Assembly: GCA_012064415.1 (NCBI GenBank)
Contig: SSNU01000096.1
Coordinates: 233,953-297,952, forward strand
Length of the DNA: 64,000 bases
Origin: Gyrodactylus bullatarudis
Taxonomy: Eukaryota > Platyhelminthes > Monogenea > Gyrodactylidea > Gyrodactylidae
Direction of reading: 5' to 3'
The notes under the pieces are model-generated. The model had not been told where the DNA came from. It saw only the letters and a list, made by a program, of their open reading frames with translations, and did no database searches. The translations under genes and the position numbers were made by a program. Below are positions 1 through 10,976 of this stretch, in pieces; position 1 is the first letter of the stretch, and each line of letters starts with the position of its first letter.

Positions 1-241
1 TATATGATCCGGATTCTACCCAAGCAGCAGGAAGGCGTCTAGCTGCATTCAACTCTTCATAGTTGAATGGAGGAGACTCTAACGAGACCGGAGTGACTCT
101 CAAGTCAATGACTCCCTTTTGAACCAGAGTGTAAAATACCATGAACCATTGTTGGTCAATAAGGGAGGCGCCCTTTTCTTCTCTATTGGAAGGGGCACAT
201 TTGATAAATAATTCGATCAGGGGAATGTTATCGCCAGTCAT
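1..241 (-). CDS. CLIC-like (chloride intracellular channel / EXC-4) protein, N-terminal part
   Basis: The reading frame starts at an ATG at 241-239 and runs off the left edge, so only about 80 residues are seen. It opens with a P-L-I-E-L-F-I-K motif, then a stretch ending in Q-W-F-M-V-F-Y, then a lysine-glycine-valine segment and a proline-proline pair. This is the order seen at the start of CLIC/EXC-4 thioredoxin-fold domains. The position that holds the redox-active cysteine in vertebrate CLICs is occupied by non-cysteine residues (G-A-S-L-I-D), as in some invertebrate CLICs. In that family the protein is a GST-fold protein that can insert in membranes. The gene diverges from EMC3, with start codons about 130 bp apart. 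The call rests on short motifs and a partial domain, so it is moderately sure. Confidence 0.6.
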   Translation of the reverse strand, partial: MTGDNIPLIELFIKCAPSNREEKGASLIDQQWFMVFYTLVQKGVIDLRVTPVSLESPPFNYEELNAARRLPAAWVESGSY

Positions 242-371
242 CAAAGTATTCGATTATCAGGTTTTTAAAAATTATATTCAAATTAATGTTTGCGTATTTT
301 TTAAGAAGTAAATAAAAAACTAAAAGTGTTTTAATATTTGATCCATTCGAAAATTTTTATCCAAGCTTAAT

Positions 372-1148
372 ATGGCTGAATTACTGCTTGATCCAGCTAT
401 TAGATTTTGGGTTTTTCTTCCCCTGGTCATTATTACCTTTTTCTACAATATTATCCGCCACTATTTGACTATTATGATGCAAAGTGATAAGAAGCCAGAT
501 TTGAATTCAATATCAGATACGTTAGTAGATTTTTTTATTGCTTAGTCAAAAACTGTTGCGAAGTAAACTTCTCAGGGAAAATGGGAAATATCTCACCCCT
601 CAGGCATTTTTCTCTCGAAAACATTACTTTAACAATGAAGATAACGGCATTTTGAAGATTGTCCGGAAAGAAACACCACAAATGAACATTATGACAGGTT
701 AGTTTGTTATTTTAAACTGATTTTTGTATATTTAGATCCCAATCAGTTATCTGATATGCTCAAAGGAAATATGCTGAACTTGATTCCCATGTTGGTTATC
801 GGTGGCTGGATTAATTGGGCCTTTAGTGGATTCCTAACCACGAAAATACCTTTCTTGTTAACATATCGCTTTAAGCCAATGTTGCAGAGAGGCTGTGAAT
901 CATTGGTATCTCTCGATGCAGCCTGGGTTAGCTCAGCTTCATGGTACTTTTTGAACATTTTCGGCCTTCGTAGCATGTACAGCCTAATACTTGGCTCTGA
1001 TAATAACGCTGAAAAAGTTATGCACGAACAAATGATGCCCACTCAAGGACCACCTGATCCCAAAGTTGCATTCAAAACAGAATGGGAATCCCTGGAGATT
1101 CTCGACCACAAATGGGCTCTTGAAAATATTGAGAGAAAAATTGTTTAA
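372..1148 (+). CDS. EMC3: ER membrane protein complex subunit 3
   Basis: Exons are 372-520, 546-697 and 736-1148, giving 237 residues in one exact frame. EMC3 is the Oxa1/YidC-family core subunit of the EMC, which inserts tail-anchored and multipass proteins into the ER membrane. The N terminus (M-A-E-L-L-L-D, then a hydrophobic helix and I-I-R-H-Y), the central G-G-W-I-N segment, the [11 protein letters not shown] block and F-K-T-E-W-E near the end are all hallmarks of EMC3. Family members are usually about 260 residues, so this copy is slightly short at the C terminus. The introns are 25 nt (521-545) and 38 nt (698-735), both with GTTAGT donors. Without removing the first, the frame breaks. 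An AATAAA-type signal follows the stop. The identity is secure. Confidence 0.95.
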
Positions 1149-1223
1149 AATACTCTTTTGTTTTTACAAAATTAATAAAAATTATATTTACAAATTCATT
1201 TACAAATCAAGATCATTTAGTTT

Positions 1224-1691
1224 TTAATTATCCATTGACTCATTGCCCATGTTAGTATCAGGAAATTGCGGAAGTGCAGCAACTTCAGGATCCCCACGTC
1301 TAGTTCGGTATTTGGCCATCTCATTGGGAAATTCTTTTGATAAGTCTGTCAACAGCTGTGCGCGAAATCTCTTGAGTAAATCGAGTTTACCGCGAATTGC
1401 TTCATTTCGCATTAAGGCTCTCTCTAAACACTCTTTTGTATAGAGATTAGGATTCTGACCAGCATCTATTTTCACAAATACCTCAGATGGGACGTGAACA
1501 TCTTTGAACTCTGGCTGTATTCTTTCTATGTCCTGTAGTTTATGAACTAATTCATTAATTTTCTTCTGAAAAGGTATACCAGATTGGTAATCACATGCAA
1601 CTATTCCAGCTTCGCGACAATAATCAATGATATTTTCAATAGACTCCTCCAAACAATCAAATCGATTTCTTTCGGACATTTGAATTGACAC
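1224..1691 (-). CDS. MED10: Mediator complex subunit 10
   Basis: A single-exon gene of 155 residues. MED10 is a subunit of the Mediator middle module, which links transcription factors to RNA polymerase II. Family signatures are a K-L-Q-D-I-E segment near residue 50, the V-P-S-E-V-F block, the strongly conserved N-P-N-L-Y-T-K-E-C-L-E-R-A-L stretch around residue 80, and a K-E-F-P-N-E-M-A-K-Y-R run before a short acidic tail. Family members are about 135 residues, so length fits. A second in-frame ATG four codons downstream could also serve as start. The gene is head to head with TBCD, with very little DNA between the start codons. Confidence 0.92.
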   Translation of the reverse strand: MSIQMSERNRFDCLEESIENIIDYCREAGIVACDYQSGIPFQKKINELVHKLQDIERIQPEFKDVHVPSEVFVKIDAGQNPNLYTKECLERALMRNEAIRGKLDLLKRFRAQLLTDLSKEFPNEMAKYRTRRGDPEVAALPQFPDTNMGNESMDN

Positions 1692-1764
1692 TCAAACTAT
1701 GAATTTGATTGCATTTGAATCATCACCAAAGATTTTTGTTGACTTTTCAAGGCTCACATTTAAA
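1692..1764. promoter_or_regulatory. Compact divergent promoter / 5' leader between MED10 and TBCD
   Basis: MED10 begins at 1691 on the minus strand. TBCD begins at 1765, or at the in-frame ATG at 1699, on the plus strand. At most 73 bp, and possibly only 7 bp, separate the two start codons, so the transcription start regions must overlap one of the coding ends. No TATA box is evident. The extent of the promoter is inferred from gene arrangement only. Confidence 0.4.
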
Positions 1765-4700
1765 ATGTATGACTTGAATGAAAACGAAGAGGAAGAAGAG
1801 GATGTCAATGAATTTGAGACCAAGCATAGAGTTTTTTACGAGGAGTTTATGCATTTTGATGAATTTAAAAAGAATATAGACTTGTCCAGAGACGTTATCG
1901 ATGATTATAGTCAGACTGAAAATCTCTATGAACAATTTATTTGTAAATTAAAATCTAATCAACTTTTTTCCAGTATTATTCAACTTCTACCAAGAACAAC
2001 CATATCTTATGGATGCCTATCTCAGAGATATGATTGATTACTGTTTCAAGGCTGTTGTTGACAATTTTGAAAAGAAGAAAGTTGTCCATTTCATTTACAA
2101 GGTCGTTTTCCTCATGATAAAAACACGCGGCCACAAATACATTGTCAAGCTGATGCCTCATGCTGTGTCCGATCTGGTGCCAACTTTAGACTTTCTCGAG
2201 AGTCTCGAATCACCTGAACAAACCTCGAATGCATGGCAAACCAAATTTGTTCTTTTACTCTGGTTATCGATCATTGTAATGATTCCATTCGACTTTGATA
2301 CCCTTGAGAATAACAAGGAACAGAGTCTGTTGAACAGGCTCTTTGATTTGGGTAAAGTTTATCTTATCCGCGATGAAAAGGCACAAATTGGAGCCAGCCT
2401 AATGCTGACAAAACTATTCCTAAGGCCCGATGTATCTCAGGAGAAACTGGACTCTTTTATAAAATTCTCCCTTGATGAGATTAAAATTAACATAGGTGAG
2501 TTTACTATCATTTTGGAGCTCCATCTTTCTCCATAGAATTGTAGCAACACATTAAGCAAGGAGGTATCAACAGAATTGTTTTTATCAATCTCTAGTCCAA
2601 GTGAAGCTTGACAAATTTCATCGTTCATGCATTCTTATTGGTAAATAAGAAAAAATCCCCATCTCGAAGATGAGAATTTACTATTTTCACTCAATATTTT
2701 GCTTGATCAGAAAATCAGAAGATATTTATTTTTTGAATTTCAAAAATACCCCAAGTTTTTACTTCTTTAACCTTTTATTGAAGCAATTCTATACTGACAT
2801 TTCTAGTCATTAGACGAAGAATTTGGCCATAGATGTTGATAAAAAATTGTCATCTCCAAGAAAAAGTTAAAATTCTCAATTTCGGATTATTTTTCTTCGT
2901 GATAATCAAAAAGATTTAAATGGTTCTATTTCCCAGAATAATGATGAATTTCTGTGTAAATCTTTAGTTAAATTCGAATTGGAATTCGTAAATTTTAGCG
3001 TTTTTCGAGTTCAAAGGTTGAAAAAGTGATAAACTGGGGCATTTTTGAAATTCCATAAATAGCCAAATGTTTTAAAATAATATTCGTGTTCCTGACTATC
3101 CGGAGAAAAATATTGAGTTTGTGAAAATAGTTGTTAATTCTCATCTATAAGTCAACCAAGTTTAGATACCAATATATTTGTACTATGCCTTTATGGTTCG
3201 TGTTTTTGTATTATTTTTTCGGTTAATTAGTCATTGACATAGAGTTGTGATAAAAGTACTAAAAGATATCAGTAAATTATTTTTCAATCTTTTAGAGAAT
3301 CCAATGACTCACAACAAAACAATGGGCCATTTGAAATTGCTATGCAACATTACAAAGTCATTGCCCAGGAAGAGCCTTCTACATCATCTCAGTGCAATGC
3401 TTAGCCTAAAAGATCTCCTGACCAGAGAAGCCTTACACAATATTGCCATTATGAAGTTTATCTCAAAATTAACACAGAGAATAGGTCTTTTATTCTGTCC
3501 AAATAAGACCACATGGATTTATAAAAAGGTGTACAAATCTCTTGGCTCCAATTCAACCACTATCCCCATTGACAAGGACTATGGGGTCAATGAAAGTGTC
3601 GAGACTCCCGACGAGGTTGCTGAAATTATTGATTTTCTCATGGGTCTTCTTGAATCATCCTATACAGTCGTTCGCTGGTCTGCTGCTAAGGGTATAGCCA
3701 GAATTTGCTCATGTCTGTCTTCATCTATGGTCAGCGATGTTATTGAAGCCATTCTGGCCTTGTGCACCCCAGAATCCCTTCACACCAATTGGCACGGAGC
3801 CTGTCTGTGTCTGGCCGAAATGGGCCGACGTGGCCTCTTATTACCTGAGAAACTCCCAGAGGTCATACCCATAGTTAAAAAGGCCTTGTTTTACGAAGAA
3901 AAATTGGGCCAATACAACTTTGGTACCAATGTAAGGGATTCCAGTTGTTATGTCATCTGGTCCTTTGCTCGGACCTATTCACCTGAGGACTTTAAGCCAT
4001 TCATCGATGAAATAGCTTCCAGTCTCGTCTTGTCAATGTTGTATGATAAACAGGTGAATGTTAGAAGAGCCGCTGCTTCTGCTCTGCAGGAACATGTCGG
4101 CCGTCAAGGGACCTTTCCAAATGGCATTGAAATCGTTACCACTTGCGACTTTTATGCTGTTGGCAACATATCAAATTGCTACATTGAACTAACGTAAGTT
4201 TAATTCCTGAGAAAATAGGTCTAGTGAAGAAATTTCTTTCGATCCACTTTTCTCCCTTTAGTTTTTAAGTTTTACCAAGTTTTTCACCTTTAAGTGGACT
4301 CCAACCGTCTTCTATCATGTTCAATAAGAAAGAATAGGGAACTAATCAAAGTACAGATTAATATTCTCAGATTGAAAATTTCCTATTGAATTTATATTTT
4401 TACTCCTTTTCTGTCATTCTAAATGAAAGTTTTACTTCTAAATTGACTTTTGATTTATTTTCCCAAGGAATCAAAGTGTAGTAAAACAGAGGGAGTGTTT
4501 ATGAATTTAATTCCTTTGTTAGTCTTAAAAGGTGTGCAGATTATACCATGTTTTGAACTACAAATTAATTTTCTGTTCTAACATCTAGGGATTTTGTTGC
4601 CAAATACCCGAACTACCTAAACAAAATGATCGACCATTTAATGAGCGATCTTTGCATTGGCCATTGGGATCTTCGAGTACGCCAACTGTCAAGTGAAGCA

Positions 4701-7700
4701 ATGAAGGTTGTCACTAAGTATGCTGGACACACTATGAGGGGTTTAGTCCTCGATCGAATGATCGACTCCATTGAATCTGGTGATCATCACATGAAACAAG
4801 GAGCTATTTTGGCCATAAAAAGTATCCTATCCTCGTTTGATACTTCTGAGTGAGTATTTACACATGAATTCCCCAATTACACAACCAATCATACATTTCA
4901 CTTTTTTCACCAATTTGATCTGAGAATTCTAACTTTTGCTACGGATTCTCTTTCGCCTTATGAACATGGATTTATCGCAAAATTTGTTATCTGCTAGTAA
5001 CAACCTTTTACATGACGCTAAACTTGATTTTTCTATCTCAACATTAAGAACTTGAAACTTATCTCGAAAAATTCTGTTCAAATTCTAATATCTAAATATT
5101 TTGATCCCCAAGATTCATGACCAAAATTTTTTAAACACCCTTTTTGCATATCATTCCACTGACAGCAGAGTCTTTGATCTTACTTTAGCAGCGTTCTTTA
5201 TTCAGCAGCATTCAACCATGTTATTTCTATTTTGTGGAGATATTCATTTTAACGCAGCGATTTCAATGGTATCAACGGCAAATTTCTCTTGAGTTAGGAA
5301 AGCTATTTCGAGTATTTTAACAGCTATGAAAGTTTATTTTGAACTAGGATGAGTAATTTTAAAGAATAAATTTGAATACCGTATTTTTATTGAATTTAAA
5401 TCCAATTCAGAGTATTAAATGGTTCCTTGAAGCTATTTTTCCGACTTTTCGCCCCTTAGTTTGGTTACTCGAATTTCATTGGTCAGACCCTTTGTGACTC
5501 CTGATTGGTCAGAAGGGGTAGACTTTTTCGTATATTATAAGCACACGATTCACTTTTTAAAAATTTTGGTTCAACAACTGGGTAATTTACTTGTAATAAA
5601 CGTCTGAGAAGAGGCTTTGGAAAATAGTTGGTTAGCTTAGTGACGATGATTTAAAAAAATCTTGCCTATATTCTCATGTTCTTTTTTTAACGTCTTAGGG
5701 TGATTATGAAAAAGGACAAACTAATCCAGAGAATTGTCACCCTATTGGACTATGTAAGCATCCTCTTCTCCCCCTAATGATGACCCCATTCTAGATTAAC
5801 CAAGGGAAATATTTCAATGGAAATGTTGGAGCCTCAATGATGTCAGCAGTATGTGAACTAATCCATATCTGTTCAAAATTAAAGTTGCCCCTAAAGGAAA
5901 AGTATCCCAACTTGATTAGTAAGCCTATAATTGAGTTTATGTAGACTTTTCTAGACTCTTGGCTATCCTTTTTGGATACATCTATCATGGAATTCGATGA
6001 ACAAGTTGTTGTAAGTCCTTACTCAAAATCATAACTGTCCAATCAAATGTCTTTTAATTTCAACTCGATTCTGATTGGACAGATTCAAAATATTAAAATC
6101 CCATTTGGTTATTCACTTATTATAGGACAGTGCTGTTGTCTGTCTTCCAGAGTTTCTCAGAGCCTACCTGCCGAATGCAAATCATAGTCTTGACATTTCC
6201 TTAAAAGAAGCAGCCTTGGGGAATATCCGAGCGGGTATTTCATCAAATACAAACCAGATTGAAAGAATTGGCTACTTCAAAACCATCGGGTCGACTTCTA
6301 ATGTTCTCATCTCCTTTGATAAAAGCATTTCCCTTCTGAATGATATCATAAATGCTTGTCAGATTACTCCGCAAACTCTTACCTGGGATCAATCGAGAAA
6401 GGCTGGCATTAGTGCCCTCACTGAGTAGGTACAAAATTAGTTTTTTAATATTAAAAAGTAGCCCGATCGAGTCTTATTTTCTATAATCGTTCTTTTCCTG
6501 CATTTAGCTATTTAACCTTGAATCATGAATACTTGTCAGATATGGAGATATCTGATGCCTTCAAGACATACTGCCTAATGTTGAATGATTATTCAAAGGA
6601 TGCCAGGGGAGATATTGGTAGAAAGTAAGTATCCACTCAAAGCTATCTACCCTCGATATTAATTTATTAGTATCCTTTTTCGATACTTTTCAATAAATCT
6701 ATCTCATATACTTTTATGCGATCGCACAAGTAATTTCAAGGGTTTCTTGATAAAATTCGGGTAAATATAATTAATCCAGTTTATTTGCAATCACAGGATA
6801 TTTTAGGCTTAATAATTTGATCCACATATGGGTCATGAATGGATTAAGAAAAAAAAATTCCGTCATTTTTCAAATTTCGATTTAGCGCCAGAGTTTTCAT
6901 TCAATCATTCTTTTGAAATATTTCAACTCTGATAGATCTCGGTTCATCAAAAAATAGACTTTCCTACGATAATGGGACGCTTGCTAGAAACTCATCCAAC
7001 ATAGACCTAATTGATATCAAGTTGGGGATCTAGGAATTTTACTAAAATCTCGATTTTTTCAAGACTTTTTGGAATCATAATCAAAAATTCTGAAAAATAA
7101 ATTTCGTCATTTTAAAATTTGGATTTGGCGCCGAAATCCTATTTTTTCGAAAATTAAACTGGACTTTTTTATTGCTTTGAAAGCAAGAGGTTGGTCAAAA
7201 GAGGTTTTTCAGAATCTAGATTAGACATGCAAATCAACTATGCTGAATCTGTTATAAGGATTCACCTCGTTATCATTTGGGTTTGAGTTGAATTTTGCTC
7301 TTTTAGTCATTTTCACTACTTGAAAATCAAAATCCCTCGAATTCAGCTTTCCTTTTCCATTCTGATCACGTAAAACCTCTTTTGAAAATTTTCAGTTCAA
7401 AGGTGAAAGTAGGGAACATAATTACTTATCTTAGTAAAATTACCTTTTTCTTTGAATTTTTCCTTTTTATTTATAGTGTTCGAGAGGCTGGTATAACATC
7501 CTTCGAGAGAGCTGTCAGTTACTTTCTCAATGAAAAGCGAACATCAGTCTTTGCTGAAGAAACGCAAGTTCTACTCGAATAGTTTTTCTTGAATAATCCT
7601 TATTTATCTCTCTCTTTCCTACGTAACAGAATTCATGAGGCCTTCAAAATGATTGCTCAAATAAGCCTCGAAACCATTGATCAGACCCGCGAGAAGAGCT

Positions 7701-10700
7701 GTCTTACATTCCTACGGCTCCTGCATCATAAGCCAAAACTAGCCATGATTCCAATGCGAGATGACCTCTTGACGAAAATATTTCCAGATGTTGGCTTGAC
7801 GAAGAAGATCTCATCCAACTTTAGCATCAAGTCATTCCGATATTTCAGTAGACTCCTTGACATGACAGACTACAGGGAATCTGCCATTATCGGAATTTCC
7901 TCGACCATTGGAGGTCTTGGCGTTGATGCTGTAAGTTTCTTTACACCATAAATCACATTGAATACCTTGTTTCTAGCATAGATTTGGTGACCTCTTCCTA
8001 ACTGTCTTCATATACCCTGTTGAAGCTTGAAAAAGTATTAGTAATATGGGAAATTTCTTGGAACGAAATCTCAGCATCATTCCTTTCAGAATATCTTTTG
8101 ATTAGGTGTCTTTTAGTAAAAATTTGTTTATTCGATAAATTGGACAATAAAATCTATTATGAATCAGTACTCGCTTCTCATTAGTTAAAAATATGGATTC
8201 ACTGAATGAACCAAATTAAGGAGGGAGAATTAGTGTGGAATTAGTGCAAGATTGATGCAAATATCCACCAGAGATATATTCTACTTTTGGCACTTTCAGA
8301 GCTACATTTTTTTGCTCTACCAACTATAGCTACTTTTTCCTTACTCTATAGTCAGCTCAGTGGATGAAGTTAAGCGTTCTGAAAGTATGGGATTTCCTAA
8401 ACCTACTTTAAAATCATTTGAAAGATCTATCAGGGAAAGTCTGCTCCAAATTTTCCAAAATTAAGTATTTTTTGACAGTAAATAAACAAATAAAAGATGA
8501 ATATTTCTAGGAATGTTTGTATTCTTGACAAATATATTGATGAGAAATAAAATGAAATGCTATTTTTGTTATTTTCTGCGTACCCTCCTAATAACTGATC
8601 TATTCATCTACTTTCCTAGTCGACAGAGGCCAATCAGTCTCTTCTTAAGCTGTTCGCTTTCCATGAGGGCGACAATGCCTACTTTGAAGAGTTTGCCAGG
8701 TCAACATGTCAAGTATTCCAAAAGAATCTCAAAAACATTCGAATTACAAAGCCCCTTTTCAAGTTCATCCAGATAATTCTCACCGATGCCAGATTCAGTA
8801 GAGTTCTCAATGAAAAGAGGTAGGTATCTTTTAATTTTATTCCAACATTTGGTATCTAAATTAGACAGATTATTCGAAATTGAAAAGTAAAATTTGTCTC
8901 TATTATGGGAAATCATAATTTTGGATCATCAAAAGATAATTATCAAACGATATCGTGATCTTATCGCTTCAAGTCTCTAAAATCAATTGAGGAATTTTTC
9001 TAATAAATTCAAAAAATAAGATATTTTAAAACCAAATGTACATTTCTTGAAGCATCATCAATGGTAATTCCTCAAAAATGATATTAGTTAAGAATTCATT
9101 CAAGATAATAATTTAAAAATTATGAAATCTCGTAAAACTCTTACAACTATTTGATCTGATCGACATGATCAAGATACCCGATAAGAATGTGATCTAAATT
9201 CACCCCTAATTTCAAAAGACTCTTGTCACTCATGATTATCCTGCATATAAAAAATAAACCCTATCTTTTAAATAAATTCTCTCCCATATTTTACAAGTAC
9301 ATACACTCAAAATCCGATTAAAACATCGAGAAATTTTTCCAGTCAATTTAGATTTAACGTTCTCGGCTACACTTTTCTTTTTACGTTTTTTACCAGATAA
9401 TTTCTAGAATCTACGTTTTAGTTAATGCATTAACCAAAGAAATATTGTACATTGTATATTCAATATTATTCATCTTCATACTTTGATTTCAGTCGTTTCA
9501 ACCTAGGTTTTTTTACCCAATAGCTATTTTAAAAATTCCCGAAAAAATTCGTTTTGAATTTCGAAATCGTACAAAATTTTCTCTCTTTCAACTTTCGAGC
9601 GAAAATTTTTTATCGATTCCAAAGATTTGGAGCAACTAAATGCAGATATTCGAGATCAACATTAGACAAAGAATTCGAATTAGCCCGTGGAGGTAGAAAG
9701 GAATATACTCTTTTAAAGGAAAAGTTAGACTTAAAAATTTTGGATCAATCCCCTTCGTGATAATCAATAATTCAATATTTTTCAATTTCCCACATTAATA
9801 ACGGGTTTCTGTGAATTTTTGCAGGCGAATTCGAATTCTTTGTCTAATGTTAATCTCGAATATCTGCATTTAGTTGCTCCAAATCTTTGGAATCGATAAA
9901 AATTTTTCGCTCGAAAGTTGAAAGAGAGAAAATTTTGTACGATTTCGAAATTCAAAAAACGGCCTAATTTTGGTCAGATTGAAGTTTTTTAATTTCCCCA
10001 ACTTGTTGGTTGATTTTAATATGGAATTCGAAAAATAAATATCTTCCTGACTTTCCGGAGTAAAATATTGAGATTTTTGGTGAAAAAGTAAATTCTCATC
10101 TTTAAGTCAATTAGGTTTCCATAATCAAAATAAATTTGGAAAAATTTCTCAATATTTCAATTGGAATTTGACTGCAGTCATTAAATGTGTAAAATATGGA
10201 AGAAAGGATAGTCAAAAGTAAAATATTTCTTCAAAAATAAATAAACATGAGAGAAAGTTTAGTTAGAAATATAATAAAGAAAAAAAGTGTAGTCAAAAAT
10301 GTAATTAAATCATTACAATAAAATTATATTTTCAGGGACATACTAACTGAGCTCTTTGAGCTGATCAAGAAAGAGACCCTGAACTCAAATCAAATTCAAA
10401 TGTTGAAGAGTTCTGTAGAATTGCTCACAAGTCTAATGGCATATACAACGAATGGCTTTTGGAAGACACCCGGTGCTCGTCTCATGGTCCTTCTGGGACA
10501 CAAATTTCCCATTATCCGTAGGACAACTGCAACATACCTCTATGAGACATTACTAATCGAAGAGTTTAGCCTGGATCAAGATAAAATTGATCAGCTCAAT
10601 GAAATCCTCTGTGATACAGTCTGGGAGAATGAACTGACCGAGGTACGTCAGAAGCGTGACGAAATCTGTGATCTCTTTGGGTTGGACAAACCAAAGAGTG

Positions 10701-10726
10701 TCAGTCCTTCTACCAAGAATCCATAA
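1765..10726 (+). CDS. TBCD: Tubulin-folding cofactor D
   Basis: Thirteen exons: 1765-1942, 1974-2495, 3245-4193, 4589-4849, 5699-5753, 5795-5918, 5955-6010, 6126-6424, 6508-6624, 7477-7563, 7630-7930, 8620-8819 and 10336-10726. They sum to 3540 nt, 1179 residues, close to the roughly 1190 of animal TBCD. TBCD is a HEAT-repeat chaperone that captures beta-tubulin and, with cofactors E and C, assembles and disassembles the tubulin dimer. Conserved blocks include Y-Q-E-Q-P-Y-L-M-D near the start, L-L-L-W-L-S with I-P-F-D-F-D in exon 2, V-R-R-A-A-A-S-A-L-Q-E with G-R-Q-G and the A-V-G-N segment at the end of exon 3, and F-P-I-I-R-R-T-T-A with Y-E-T-L-L in the last exon. An acidic run follows the start. 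Intron 7564-7629 uses a GC donor (GCAAGT). Introns range from 31 nt (1943-1973) to about 1.5 kb and host repeats. An ATG at 1699 would add 22 residues. AATAAA lies at 10759. Confidence 0.95.
2667..3157. repeat. MITE-like element with about 45-bp imperfect terminal inverted repeats
   Basis: The element lies inside the 749-nt second intron of TBCD. Its left end contains GATGAGAATTTAC followed by CTCAATATTTT. Its right end carries the inverted counterpart, AAAATATTGAG followed by GAATTCTCATC with small differences. Related ends recur near 10040-10110, 18500-18570 and 32290-32640, all in introns, so this is a dispersed non-autonomous family. No transposase frame is present. Exact borders and target-site duplication were not determined. 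Confidence 0.55.
9550..9962. repeat. Large foldback: about 130-bp near-perfect inverted repeat
   Basis: The left arm (about 9550-9681) and right arm (about 9828-9962) are reverse complements with only small differences near the outer ends, separated by about 146 bp. RNA from either strand could fold into a long hairpin. It sits in the last, 1.5-kb intron of TBCD. Sequence to its right (about 10000-10110) matches the end of the dispersed MITE-like family seen at 2667-3157, so the palindrome probably arose inside a member of that family. The short open frame through the left arm (9554-9760) is not a gene. Confidence 0.75.
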
Positions 10727-10976
10727 CTAATTGAAAAAATTCCAATAACAAAATGATTAATAAAGTTTTGTTTGCAATAATTTCAATTTTTTCCTGACCC
10801 CCTTAGAACCTTATTAGACATACATGTTAGGGCTATAATCTGATTGGTTCTTCCTGCCTAACCAATAAAAACAGAGTCATCTCTCTATATAAATATTAAT
10901 GTATTACAGATTGCATTGATATCACAAGTCTTTATTCTTTTGATGGATCTATTAAAATATTCTTATGACATATTTT

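Noticed and set aside
9554..9760. 68-codon open frame
   Set aside because: It runs through the left arm of a non-coding inverted repeat and has no recognisable product.
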